Shown here piece by piece: positions 45,808 to 53,591 of a DNA stretch of 64,000 bases. Within the stretch, counting starts at the first letter, position 1. Each line of letters begins with the position of its first letter. A program made the position numbers and the translations under genes. Under the pieces are notes generated by a model. That model did no database searches. It was not told the origin of the DNA and saw nothing but the letters and a program-made list of their open reading frames with translations. The stretch comes from Microbacterium karelineae (GTDB lineage: Bacteria > Actinomycetota > Actinomycetes > Actinomycetales > Microbacteriaceae), in NCBI RefSeq assembly GCF_009745985.1, contig NZ_WFIX01000182.1:310001-374000 (forward strand), in the 5' to 3' direction.

Positions 45808-46008
45808 TCAGCGCAGCGCGCGCAGGCAGCGGCGCGTGCAGATCTCCTGCATGATGCGCACGAGGGGGTCGCCGATCCAGAAGAGCGCGCCCGCGGGTCG
45901 CGAGAACGCCGTCACGCGCAGCCAGACGGATCCGTCGCCGTCGCGCTCGACGACGAACGCCTCCTCGCCCCGCGTGCCGCCCACGTTCGGGTAGGTGAAG
46001 TCGGTCAC
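45808..46008 (-). pseudogene. Internally deleted DUF1990 gene remnant
   Basis: The open frame encodes 66 residues. The first 13 (MTDFTYPNVGGTR) match the N-terminus of DUF1990 proteins, and the rest (GEEAFVVERDGDGSVWLRVTAFSRPAG to RRCLRALR) matches the C-terminal third. The roughly 90-100 residues between are missing, and the frame is kept across the joint. DUF1990 proteins are normally about 160-180 residues. The GTG start overlaps the menE stop as GTGA, so it is still coupled to menE. A functional mini-protein cannot be excluded. Confidence 0.7.
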
Positions 46009-47138
46009 AGGCTCCCCCGCTCCACGAGGCCCGTCAGCGCGCGCCTGTCGGGCTTCCCGCTCGCGAGGCGCGGGATCTCCTCGACGCGCACGACGCGGTC
46101 CGGGCGCGCGGGCGCGCCGATCGCGCGCGCCACGGCCGCTCGCGCCTCGTCCAGGGATCCGGTCGACGTCGCGACGATCACGGGCGTCTGGCCCCAGCGC
46201 TCATGCGGCCCGCCGACGACGACCGCCCCCTCGAAGCCGGGCACCTCCCGCACGACGCGCTCGACCCGATCGAGCGAGACGTTGACGCCACCCGAGATGA
46301 TGACGTTGTCGATGCGGCCCGTCACGCTCACGACCCCGTCGACGACGGATCCGGAATCGCCCGTGCGATACCAGCGCGACCCATCGGAATCCGTGACGAA
46401 CGTCGCCCGCGTGCGCTCGGGGTCGCCGAGGTAGCCGTCGGCGAGGGTCGGGCCCGCGATCCGCAGCTCGCCGCCCGCGACGGACGCCGCCACGCCGTCG
46501 AGCGGCACGCCGTCGTACACGCAGCCGCCGCTCGTCTCGGTGGATCCGTAGGTGCGTACGACGCGCGCGCCGAGGACGACCGCCCGGTCGCGCAGCACGT
46601 CGGGCAGGCGCTGCCCGCCGACGAGGATCGCCTCGAAGGCGGCGAGCGCGCGGGCGATGCCCTGATCCCGCTCGGCCGCGTCGACGAGCGTCTGCAGCTG
46701 CGCCGGCACGAGCGAGGTGAATCGGGGAACGGGCGCGCCGTCCGCGAACGAGCGCATTCCCGATGCGGCATGTGCGAAGGTGTCGGCCGTGAACCGACCC
46801 GCGAGGATCGCCGGATCCCGACCCGCGACGAGGGCGCGCACCATGACCTGCACGCCGGCGATGTAGCCGCCCGACAGCGGCAGCAGCCAGTGCCCCTCAC
46901 CGATCCGCGCGGCGGTCGCCATCGCGGACGAGGTGAGGGCCGAGCGCGAGAGGGCGACGGACTTCGGCGTACCCGTGGAGCCCGAGGTCGTGAGCACGAC
47001 GGCGGTGCCGGCGGGCACCTCGCCGGGAAGGTCGGCCGCGGATCCGAGCGCGATCGCCGGCCCCGCGCCGAGGACGGCGCCGCGCAGCGCGCGCAGCAGA
47101 TCCCGCGGATCCTCGCTGTCGACCTGCTCGAGCCTCAC
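46005..47138 (-). CDS. menE: o-Succinylbenzoate-CoA ligase
   Basis: MenE adenylates o-succinylbenzoate and joins it to CoA. The 377-residue ANL-family enzyme has the P-loop LTTSGSTGTPKSVALS, the A5 region RTYGSTETSGGCVYDG, YRTGDSGSVVDG, and the late lysine motif IPRLASGKPDRRAL. Short MenE proteins of this length are normal in Actinobacteria. GTG at 47138 is preferred; it is 19 bases after menB. Confidence 0.93.
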   Translation of the reverse strand: MRLEQVDSEDPRDLLRALRGAVLGAGPAIALGSAADLPGEVPAGTAVVLTTSGSTGTPKSVALSRSALTSSAMATAARIGEGHWLLPLSGGYIAGVQVMVRALVAGRDPAILAGRFTADTFAHAASGMRSFADGAPVPRFTSLVPAQLQTLVDAAERDQGIARALAAFEAILVGGQRLPDVLRDRAVVLGARVVRTYGSTETSGGCVYDGVPLDGVAASVAGGELRIAGPTLADGYLGDPERTRATFVTDSDGSRWYRTGDSGSVVDGVVSVTGRIDNVIISGGVNVSLDRVERVVREVPGFEGAVVVGGPHERWGQTPVIVATSTGSLDEARAAVARAIGAPARPDRVVRVEEIPRLASGKPDRRALTGLVERGSL

Positions 47139-47157
47139 GACCGGCCCCCGCCCGACA

Positions 47158-48069
47158 TCAGAAGTGGTGCGGGTACGCCGACCAGTCGGGGTCGCGCTTC
47201 TCGAGGAAGGCGTCGCGGCCCTCGACCGCTTCGTCGGTGCCGTAGGCGAGGCGCGTCGTCTCGCCCGCGAACAGCTGCAGGCCGACCATCCCGTCGTCGG
47301 CCGCGTTGAACGCGTACTTGAGCATGCGGATCGCGGTGGGCGACTTCGTGAGGATCGTGCGCGCCATCGCGATCGCCTCGCGCTCGAGGTCCTCGTGCGG
47401 CACCACGCGGTTGACGGCGCCCATCTCGTAGGCGCGGTCGGCCGAGTACTCCTCGGCGAGGAAGAACACCTCGCGCGCGAGCTTCTGGCCGATCTGCTTC
47501 GCGTAGTAGGCGGATCCGTATCCGGCGTCGAAGGATCCCACATCGGCGTCGGTCTGTTTGAACCTCCCGTGCTCGCGTGACGCGATCGTGAGGTCGCACA
47601 CGGCGTGCAGCGAGTGCCCGCCGCCGGCCGCCCAGCCGGGCACGACGGCGATGACGGGCTTCGGCATGAACCGGATGAGGCGCTGCACCTCGAGGATGTG
47701 CAGGCGTCCGGCGCGCGCCGGATCGGTCACCTGCCCCTCGTCGTCGGAGTACTTGTACCCGTCGCGCCCGCGGATGCGCTGATCTCCCCCGGAGCAGAAC
47801 GCCCACCCGCCGTCCTTCGGGCTCGGGCCGTTGCCCGTCAGCAGGACGCATCCGATGCGCGGATCCGTGCGCGCCCCCTCGAGGGCCCGGTGCAGCTCGT
47901 CGACCGTGCCGGGGCGGAAGGCATTGCGCACCTCGGGGCGGTCGAACGCGATCCGCGCGATGCGGCCGTCGGTCGAGACGTGCGCCGTGATGTCCTCGAA
48001 GCGCTCGGATCCGGGCGCGGGGACCCACTCGGCGGCGTCGAAGAGGTCGGAGACGTGGGGCTCAGTCAC
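47158..48069 (-). CDS. menB: 1,4-dihydroxy-2-naphthoyl-CoA synthase
   Basis: MenB closes the naphthoquinone ring from o-succinylbenzoyl-CoA. The 303-residue crotonase-fold enzyme shows FCSGGDQRIRGRDGYKY, VVPGWAAGGGHSLHAVCDLTIAS, the MenB-specific QTDADVGSFDAGYGSAYYAKQIGQK, and the terminus FLEKRDPDWSAYPHHF. The GTG start at 48069 follows TAGGCT by 7 bases. It leads menB-menE and is divergent from menC. Confidence 0.97.
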   Translation of the reverse strand: MTEPHVSDLFDAAEWVPAPGSERFEDITAHVSTDGRIARIAFDRPEVRNAFRPGTVDELHRALEGARTDPRIGCVLLTGNGPSPKDGGWAFCSGGDQRIRGRDGYKYSDDEGQVTDPARAGRLHILEVQRLIRFMPKPVIAVVPGWAAGGGHSLHAVCDLTIASREHGRFKQTDADVGSFDAGYGSAYYAKQIGQKLAREVFFLAEEYSADRAYEMGAVNRVVPHEDLEREAIAMARTILTKSPTAIRMLKYAFNAADDGMVGLQLFAGETTRLAYGTDEAVEGRDAFLEKRDPDWSAYPHHF

Positions 48070-48076
48070 GGATCCC

Positions 48077-48082
48077 AGCCTA
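48077..48082 (-). promoter_or_regulatory. -10 box (TAGGCT) of menB, near-leaderless layout
   Basis: TAGGCT lies 7 bases before the GTG of menB on the minus strand. Confidence 0.5.
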
Positions 48083-48108
48083 CGCGCGGCCGACACCGTG
48101 AGCCGCGA

Positions 48109-48191
48109 TGCACAACGACGCCAATTCTGTCCTCACAGCCCCTGACCGGCCCCCATATGCCATCTCCGCACAGAATTGGCGTCGTCATGTA
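48109..48191. repeat. Family A inverted repeat, copy 3 (menB-menC divergent region)
   Basis: TGCACAACGACGCCAATTCT (from 48109) pairs with a right arm (48170-48191) containing ACAGAATTGGCGTCGT. Relative to copy 1, one arm base changes G to A and its partner C to T, a compensatory change. Three mismatches lie at the outer end. It sits between two divergent start codons, 27 bases from its left end to the menB promoter and 25 bases before the menC start, so it cannot be a terminator for either. Confidence 0.88.
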
Positions 48192-48216
48192 CCGGCGCAC
48201 GCGGCAGGATGGGGGC

Positions 48217-49209
48217 ATGCCCGCTCCGCTGCCCCTCGCCGAGATCCTCGACTCGCTCCACGTGGTCTCGCTTCCCCTGGCCACCCGCTTCCGCGGCGTC
48301 GACCGCCGCGAGGCCGCCCTCTTCGAGGGGCCGGAGGGGTGGGCGGAGTTCTCGCCCTTCCTCGAATACGACGCCGCCGAGGCCGCCGCCTGGCTCGCCG
48401 CCGCGATCGACTTCGCCTCCGAGCCGCAGCCGCTGCCGCACCGCGACCGGATCCGCGTGAACGCGACGATGCCGGCGGTCGACGCCGACCGTGTGCCGGA
48501 GATCCTCGCCCGCTACGGCGCGTGCCGCACGGTCAAGGTGAAGGTGGCCGAGACGGGCCAGGTCCTCGACGAGGACATCGCCCGCGTCGCCGCCGTGCGG
48601 GCCGCGCTGGGCCCGGAGGGCCGGATCCGCGTCGACGCGAACGGGGGCTGGAACGTCGACGAGGCCGAACACGCGCTCCACGCGCTCGCCGAGTTCGACC
48701 TCGAGTACGCCGAGCAGCCGTGCGCCACGATCGGCGAGCTCGCCGATGTGCGGGCGCGGCTCCGCGACTGGGACATCCCGATCGCGGCGGATGAGTCGGT
48801 CAGGAAGGCCGAGGATCCGCTCGCCGTCGCGCGGGCCGGGGCCGCCGACATCCTGATCGTGAAGGCGCAGCCCCTCGGCGGGGTCCGGCGCACCCTCGAC
48901 ATCGTCGAGCAGGCCGGACTGCCGGCGGTCGTCTCATCCGCCCTCGACACGAGCATCGGCCTCGCCCAGGGCGCGCACCTCGCGGCGGCGCTTCCCGTGC
49001 TCGATCACGACTGCGGCCTCGGCACCGCGGCGCTGTTCACGAGCGACGTCACCGCGGATCCGCTCGTTCCCGAGAACGGCGAGATCCCCGTCGCGCGCGT
49101 CGCACCGGATCCGGCCCTCCTCGACGCCCACGCGGTGTCGCCGGACCGACGCGCCTGGTGGGAGCATCGGATCCGCGCCTGCTACGCAGAGCTCATCGCA
49201 CGCACATGA
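48217..49209 (+). CDS. menC: o-Succinylbenzoate synthase
   Basis: MenC dehydrates SHCHC to o-succinylbenzoate. The 330-residue enolase-superfamily enzyme has the catalytic KVKV lysine pair, metal ligands in RIRVDANGGW, EYAEQPC and PIAADESV, and the second lysine in ILIVKAQPLGG. A CAGGAT box 6 bases before the ATG may be a weak leaderless promoter; the right arm of the family A hairpin ends just upstream of it. It completes the men set in this window. Confidence 0.93.
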   Translation: MPAPLPLAEILDSLHVVSLPLATRFRGVDRREAALFEGPEGWAEFSPFLEYDAAEAAAWLAAAIDFASEPQPLPHRDRIRVNATMPAVDADRVPEILARYGACRTVKVKVAETGQVLDEDIARVAAVRAALGPEGRIRVDANGGWNVDEAEHALHALAEFDLEYAEQPCATIGELADVRARLRDWDIPIAADESVRKAEDPLAVARAGAADILIVKAQPLGGVRRTLDIVEQAGLPAVVSSALDTSIGLAQGAHLAAALPVLDHDCGLGTAALFTSDVTADPLVPENGEIPVARVAPDPALLDAHAVSPDRRAWWEHRIRACYAELIART

Positions 49210-49212
49210 GCA

Positions 49213-49258
49213 GCCACGACACGCCCTGCGGGTTCGCGGGGATCGGGCGTGTCGTGGC
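49213..49258. terminator. Hairpin between menC and the LLM oxidoreductase
   Basis: GCCACGACACGCCC and GGGCGTGTCGTGGC form a perfect 14-bp stem with an 18-base loop between the convergent genes, immediately after menC. No T tract. Confidence 0.7.
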
Positions 49259-49266
49259 CGCCGAAG

Positions 49267-50064
49267 TCAGTTGCGGGCGTCGCGCCAGGCGAGCCAGCGC
49301 TCGACCGAACCGAAGTCCAGCTCTGGGCCCGAGATGCCGAGCGTGAACAGGCGCACGCCGGCGTCGTAGAGCGCGTCGGCCTCCTGCTCGTCGCGGCCCT
49401 TCAGCTCGTTCGAGACGACGAGTCCCGACACATCGCGCCCCTCCTTCTCGGCCCATGCGTCGATGACCCCGAGCTTGTGTGAGAGCTCATCGGCGCCGAC
49501 GAAGCTGTGCCAGATATCGGCGTGCCGGGCGACGAGGCGCAGGGTCTTCTTCTCGCCCGCGCCGCCGATCATGACGGGGATCTCACGCGTGGGCGCGGGG
49601 TTCAACTTCTCCCAGCGCCGCTCGATGCGCGGCAGGGAATCGGCGAGCGCGTCGAGCCGCGTGCCGAAGGTGCCGAACTCGTAGCCGTACTCGTCGTAGT
49701 CGCGCTCGAACCAGCCGGATCCGGTGCCGAAGATGAAGCGACCGGTGTCGGTGCCCTTCGCGGAGATGTGGTCGACCGTGCGGGCCATATCGGCCTGCAG
49801 ATCGGCGTTCCGATACGAGTTGCAGTTCACGAGGCAGCCGAACTCGACGCGCTCCGTCTGCTCGGCCCACGCGGAGAGCATCGTCCACGATTCGAAGTGC
49901 AGACCATCGGGCTCGCCGCTGAGCGGGGAGAAGTGATCCCAGTTGAAGAGGATGTCGACGCCCATCTCCTCGAGCCGTGAGACGGCGCCGCGGATCGTGG
50001 CGTAGGTGGAGTGCTGGGGGGCGATCTGGACCCCGAGCCGGACAGGTGCATCGAGTGCTGGCAT
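49267..50064 (-). CDS. LLM class F420-dependent oxidoreductase
   Basis: A 265-residue luciferase-like monooxygenase-fold protein. Family features are RLGVQIAPQHSTYATIRGAVSRLEEMGVD, NWDHFSPLSGEPDG, FGCLVNCNSYRNADLQADMARTVDHIS, and GRFIFGTGSGWFERDYDEYG, matching the subgroup that uses coenzyme F420 or FMN. The substrate is unknown. TAGCCT lies exactly 6 bases before the ATG. Convergent with menC. Confidence 0.88.
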   Translation of the reverse strand: MPALDAPVRLGVQIAPQHSTYATIRGAVSRLEEMGVDILFNWDHFSPLSGEPDGLHFESWTMLSAWAEQTERVEFGCLVNCNSYRNADLQADMARTVDHISAKGTDTGRFIFGTGSGWFERDYDEYGYEFGTFGTRLDALADSLPRIERRWEKLNPAPTREIPVMIGGAGEKKTLRLVARHADIWHSFVGADELSHKLGVIDAWAEKEGRDVSGLVVSNELKGRDEQEADALYDAGVRLFTLGISGPELDFGSVERWLAWRDARN

Positions 50065-50070
50065 GACGTC

Positions 50071-50076
50071 AGGCTA
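50071..50076 (-). promoter_or_regulatory. -10 box (TAGCCT) of the LLM oxidoreductase gene, leaderless layout
   Basis: TAGCCT, GACGTC and ATG on the minus strand, a 6-base spacing. Confidence 0.6.
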
Positions 50077-50114
50077 TTGGCCCCGCGCGACCCGGGGCCC
50101 GGATGTCCGAGAAT

Positions 50115-50759
50115 TCACCTGTCGTCGACGAGCAGGCGCGCGGCCCGGCCGATCTCGTCGGCACGCGCACGGGTGAACTCCTCGTCCGATGTGCCCATCA
50201 TGACGCCGCGCTGGCTGGAGTCGGCCCACACGGCGAGGAGGATCCGCGTCGCCTCGACGGGGGTGACGCGCAGCGGGGCGCCGCTGCGCCCGATGGTGTC
50301 TTCGATGATCTGCGCGACCTCGTCGATGCAGCGATCGTTCGTCTCGCGGAAGGCGCGCGCGAACTCCTTGTCGCGCATCGCGTGGGTCGTCATCTCGGTC
50401 CACAGCAGTGCGCCGAAGCGGTCGTCTCCGCCGACGGCGCTGAGGATCGCGACGATGACGGACATGTCGTCGAGTCGGATCGGCTCGTCGAAGCTCTCGA
50501 CCCGCGCACGGACGGCTGCGATCTGCCCCCGCCCGAACTCGGACACGAGCTCGAGGAAGATCTCGTCCTTCGACTCGAAGTTCGAGTAGAAGGCACCCCG
50601 GGTGAAGCCCGCGCGCTCGCACACGGCCTCGACGGAGGTCGCGCCGAGACCGACCTCCGCGAACAGCTCGGCAGCCGCGTCGAGCAGCCGTGCGCGGGTG
50701 GCCGCGCGGCTGCGGGGCCTGGGGGAATTCTGGGCGTCGGCGCCCGGGGAGTCGGTCAC
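50115..50759 (-). CDS. TetR family regulator of the MMPL-YhgE operon
   Basis: A 214-residue repressor. The HTH (TSVEAVCERAGFTRGAFYSNFESKDEIFLEL) covers about residues 40-75 and the rest is a helical ligand domain. The GTG start faces the MMPL gene across an 81-base region holding two palindromic GATACA..TGTATC sites, so it very probably represses the exporter operon and itself. Ligands of such regulators are often the exported compound, which is unknown here. Confidence 0.93.
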   Translation of the reverse strand: MTDSPGADAQNSPRPRSRAATRARLLDAAAELFAEVGLGATSVEAVCERAGFTRGAFYSNFESKDEIFLELVSEFGRGQIAAVRARVESFDEPIRLDDMSVIVAILSAVGGDDRFGALLWTEMTTHAMRDKEFARAFRETNDRCIDEVAQIIEDTIGRSGAPLRVTPVEATRILLAVWADSSQRGVMMGTSDEEFTRARADEIGRAARLLVDDR

Positions 50760-50768
50760 GGAGAATAC

Positions 50769-50801
50769 GATACACTCCTGTATCGGATACAGATCTGTAT
50801 C
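50769..50801. promoter_or_regulatory. Tandem TetR operators
   Basis: GATACACTCCTGTATC (50769-50784) and GATACAGATCTGTATC (50786-50801) lie 17 bases apart centre to centre. The second is a perfect 16-bp palindrome; the first keeps both GATACA/TGTATC half-sites. They occupy the only non-coding space between the divergent tetR-type and MMPL genes. Confidence 0.85.
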
Positions 50802-50840
50802 GAACCCGCGCACCGCTCCCCGATCTCGGAGGTCCCCGGC

Positions 50841-53591
50841 GTGTCCACCTTCCTCTCGTCCCTCGGCCGCTGGTCGTACCGCCACCCATGGCGCGTGCTC
50901 GGCGCCTGGATCCTGATCCTCCTCATCACGGGGGCAGGCGCCGCCGGCCTCAGCAAAGGCTTCGAGAACAGCTTCTCGATCCCGGGAACCGAGTCGCAGG
51001 AGGGCCTCGAGCAGCTCGAGCGCACTTTCCCGCAGGTCGCCGGCGCGTCGGCGCAGGTCATCGTGGTGGCGGGCGCCGGTGACACCGTCGACGACGGCGC
51101 CTACCGGGATCCGATCGAGCGGGCCACCCTCGACCTCGCGGATCTCGACGGCATGTCCACGTCGACCTCCCCATTCGACGACGAGGTCGACGGGCTCGTC
51201 TCGGATGACGGCACTGCCGCGATCGTGCAGCTGCAGCTCGAAGACCAGTCGACGAGCATCGGCGACGACGTCAAGGACGCCATCGCTGATCGCGTCGACG
51301 AGCTCGCGGCCGAACTGCCGGATGGATCCACGACCCGTCTCGGCGGCGAGCTGTTCGCGACCGAAGTGCCCGCGCTCTCCCCTGTCGAGGCCGTCGGCGT
51401 GCTCATCGCGCTGCTCGTGCTGATCGTCACCTTCCGATCGTTCGTCCTCGCCGGCCTGCCGCTCGCCGTCGCGCTCGTCGGCGTCGGCACCTCGATGCTC
51501 GGCATCGTCACCGCGACCGCGTTCGCCGACGTCAGTTCGACGACCCCGATGCTCGCGCTGATGCTCGGGCTCGCCGTTGGCATCGACTACGCACTGTTCA
51601 TCGCCGCACGCCACCAGGACCAGGTGCGCGGCGGAGCGGATCCGGAGGACTCGGCCGCGCGCGCGACCGGCACGGCCGGATCCGCCGTCGTCTTCGCGGG
51701 CATCACCGTGCTGATCGCCCTCGTCGGGCTCGGCTTCGCAGGGATCCCCTTCCTCACGACGATGGGCATCGCCGCGGCCGTCGCGGTCGCCGTCGCGATC
51801 GCCATCTCCGTGACGCTCACGCCGGCCCTCCTCGGCTTCACGAAGGGCCGTACGATCGGCCGCCCGAGGGCACCGCGCCAAGGCCGCGAGCGTGTCGGCT
51901 TCGCCCGCCGCTGGGTCGGGCTCGTGACCCGTCACCCGATCGTCACGACCGTCGCGATCGTTCTCGGTCTCGGCGTCGTCGCGATCCCCGCCGCGCAGCT
52001 GCAGCTCGCACTGCCGAACGCGGGCGTCCTCCCCGAGGAGAGCGACGCGCGCCAAGCATACGACCTCACGGGCGAGCACTTCGGCGAGGGTTTCAACGGC
52101 CCGCTGATCCTCACGGGCACGATCGTCACGAGCGACGACCCGCTCACGCTCATGGAGGATCTCGGCGACGAGGTCGAGAGCGTCGATGGGGTCGCCGAGG
52201 TGGCGCTCTCGACGCCGAACGAGGCCGCCGACACAGGCATCGTGCAGATCATCCCCGAGACGGGCCCGTCGGATCCCGCGACGAGCGACCTCGTGCGCGA
52301 GCTGCGCGCCCACCACGACGAATGGCTCGACGAATACGGGATCGACCTGAAGGTGACGGGCTTCACCGCCGTGTCGATCGACATCTCAGATCAGCTGCAG
52401 GATGCGCTCGTCCCGTTCGGCATCTTCGTCGTCGGCCTGTCGTTCCTCCTGCTCATGGTCGTGTTCCGGTCGATCTGGGTGCCGCTCAAGGCGGCCCTCG
52501 GCTACCTGCTGTCGATCCTCGCCGCGTTCGGCGTCGTGACGATGGTGTTCGAGTGGGGCTGGGGCGCCGACCTGCTGCACGTCAGCAAGACGGGGCCCGT
52601 GATCGCGTTCATGCCCATCCTCGTCATGGGGGTGCTGTTCGGCCTCGCCATGGACTACGAGGTCTTCCTCGTCTCGCGCATGCGGGAGGACTTCGTGCAC
52701 ACCGCGCGGAGGCTGGGCGCGACGCGGGACGTCGCCGTCGACGCGGTGCGCTCCGGATACGCCGCCTCGGCGCGCGTCGTCGCCGCCGCCGCCGTCATCA
52801 TGTTCGCGGTGTTCGCCGCATTCGTCCCGGAGGGCGACAGCAGCATGAAGCCGATCGCCCTCGCCCTCGCCGTCGGAATCACGGTCGACGCGTTCCTCAT
52901 CCGGATGACGCTCGTGCCCGCCGTCATGGCCCTCCTCGGCCACCACGCGTGGCGGATGCCCGCCTGGCTCGAGAAGCGGCTCCCCCGCCTCGACATCGAG
53001 GGCGAGGCGGTCGAGCGCGAGGATCAGCTCGCGGCGTGGCCCGCGCCCGAATCGAGCAGCGTGATCGCCGCCGACGAGCTCGCGATCACGGCCGACGGCG
53101 AGGTCCTCGCGCACGACGTCTCGATGCGGGTCGGCCCCGGCGACGCTCTCGTCGTGACGGCCGAGGATCCGCGATCCTCGCGGGCCGTGCTCCTCTCGAT
53201 CGCGGCGCGCATCTCCCCCGACGAGGGCGGCCGCCTGCGCGTCGCCGGGCACCTCCTGCCCGGCCGCGGCGCGTGGGTGCGCTCGCGCGTGGGCGTCGCG
53301 CTGCTCGCGGGCGCCGACGATCCCGCGGGCGCGCTGCGCGACGCGCTGGACGGCGGTACGCGGATCCTCGTGATCGACGGGTTCGACGCGCTCTCCTCGA
53401 CGCGGCGAGACGACGTCGCGCGCCTCCTCGCCGACGCTCGGGCGGGATCCGCGGATCCGGTCACGCTCGTCGTCGCGTCGGCGTCCCCGCCGGATGCCGC
53501 GCGCCTCCTGGCCGACGCCGACTGGCACTCCCCTTCCGTTCTCGACGTCACGCCGCGCGTCGCGGCGACGACAGCAGAGGTGATCGCATGA
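50841..53591 (+). CDS. MMPL family exporter fused to a degenerate ABC-ATPase-like domain
   Basis: A 916-residue membrane protein. Residues 1-725 form an RND/MMPL transporter: two halves, each with a first membrane helix, an extracytoplasmic domain and a five-helix bundle (PMLALMLGLAVGIDYALFI and FMPILVMGVLFGLAMDYEVFLVSRMRED are the paired MMPL motifs with proton-relay aspartates). From residue 741 to the end is a soluble domain like an ABC ATPase: VIAADELAITADGEVLAHDVSM, a GPGDALVV position where Walker A should follow but reads TAEDPRSSRAVLLSI without its lysine, no LSGGQ, and a Walker B-like TRILVIDGFDALSS. It is probably a non-catalytic remnant. GTG start after GGAGG. It overlaps the YhgE gene by four bases. 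Confidence 0.88.
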   Translation: MSTFLSSLGRWSYRHPWRVLGAWILILLITGAGAAGLSKGFENSFSIPGTESQEGLEQLERTFPQVAGASAQVIVVAGAGDTVDDGAYRDPIERATLDLADLDGMSTSTSPFDDEVDGLVSDDGTAAIVQLQLEDQSTSIGDDVKDAIADRVDELAAELPDGSTTRLGGELFATEVPALSPVEAVGVLIALLVLIVTFRSFVLAGLPLAVALVGVGTSMLGIVTATAFADVSSTTPMLALMLGLAVGIDYALFIAARHQDQVRGGADPEDSAARATGTAGSAVVFAGITVLIALVGLGFAGIPFLTTMGIAAAVAVAVAIAISVTLTPALLGFTKGRTIGRPRAPRQGRERVGFARRWVGLVTRHPIVTTVAIVLGLGVVAIPAAQLQLALPNAGVLPEESDARQAYDLTGEHFGEGFNGPLILTGTIVTSDDPLTLMEDLGDEVESVDGVAEVALSTPNEAADTGIVQIIPETGPSDPATSDLVRELRAHHDEWLDEYGIDLKVTGFTAVSIDISDQLQDALVPFGIFVVGLSFLLLMVVFRSIWVPLKAALGYLLSILAAFGVVTMVFEWGWGADLLHVSKTGPVIAFMPILVMGVLFGLAMDYEVFLVSRMREDFVHTARRLGATRDVAVDAVRSGYAASARVVAAAAVIMFAVFAAFVPEGDSSMKPIALALAVGITVDAFLIRMTLVPAVMALLGHHAWRMPAWLEKRLPRLDIEGEAVEREDQLAAWPAPESSSVIAADELAITADGEVLAHDVSMRVGPGDALVVTAEDPRSSRAVLLSIAARISPDEGGRLRVAGHLLPGRGAWVRSRVGVALLAGADDPAGALRDALDGGTRILVIDGFDALSSTRRDDVARLLADARAGSADPVTLVVASASPPDAARLLADADWHSPSVLDVTPRVAATTAEVIA

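Noticed and set aside
23165-48191. Reading the family A elements as ordinary intrinsic terminators
   Set aside because: They lack a T tract, are shared in sequence between unrelated sites, and copy 3 lies between two divergent start codons.
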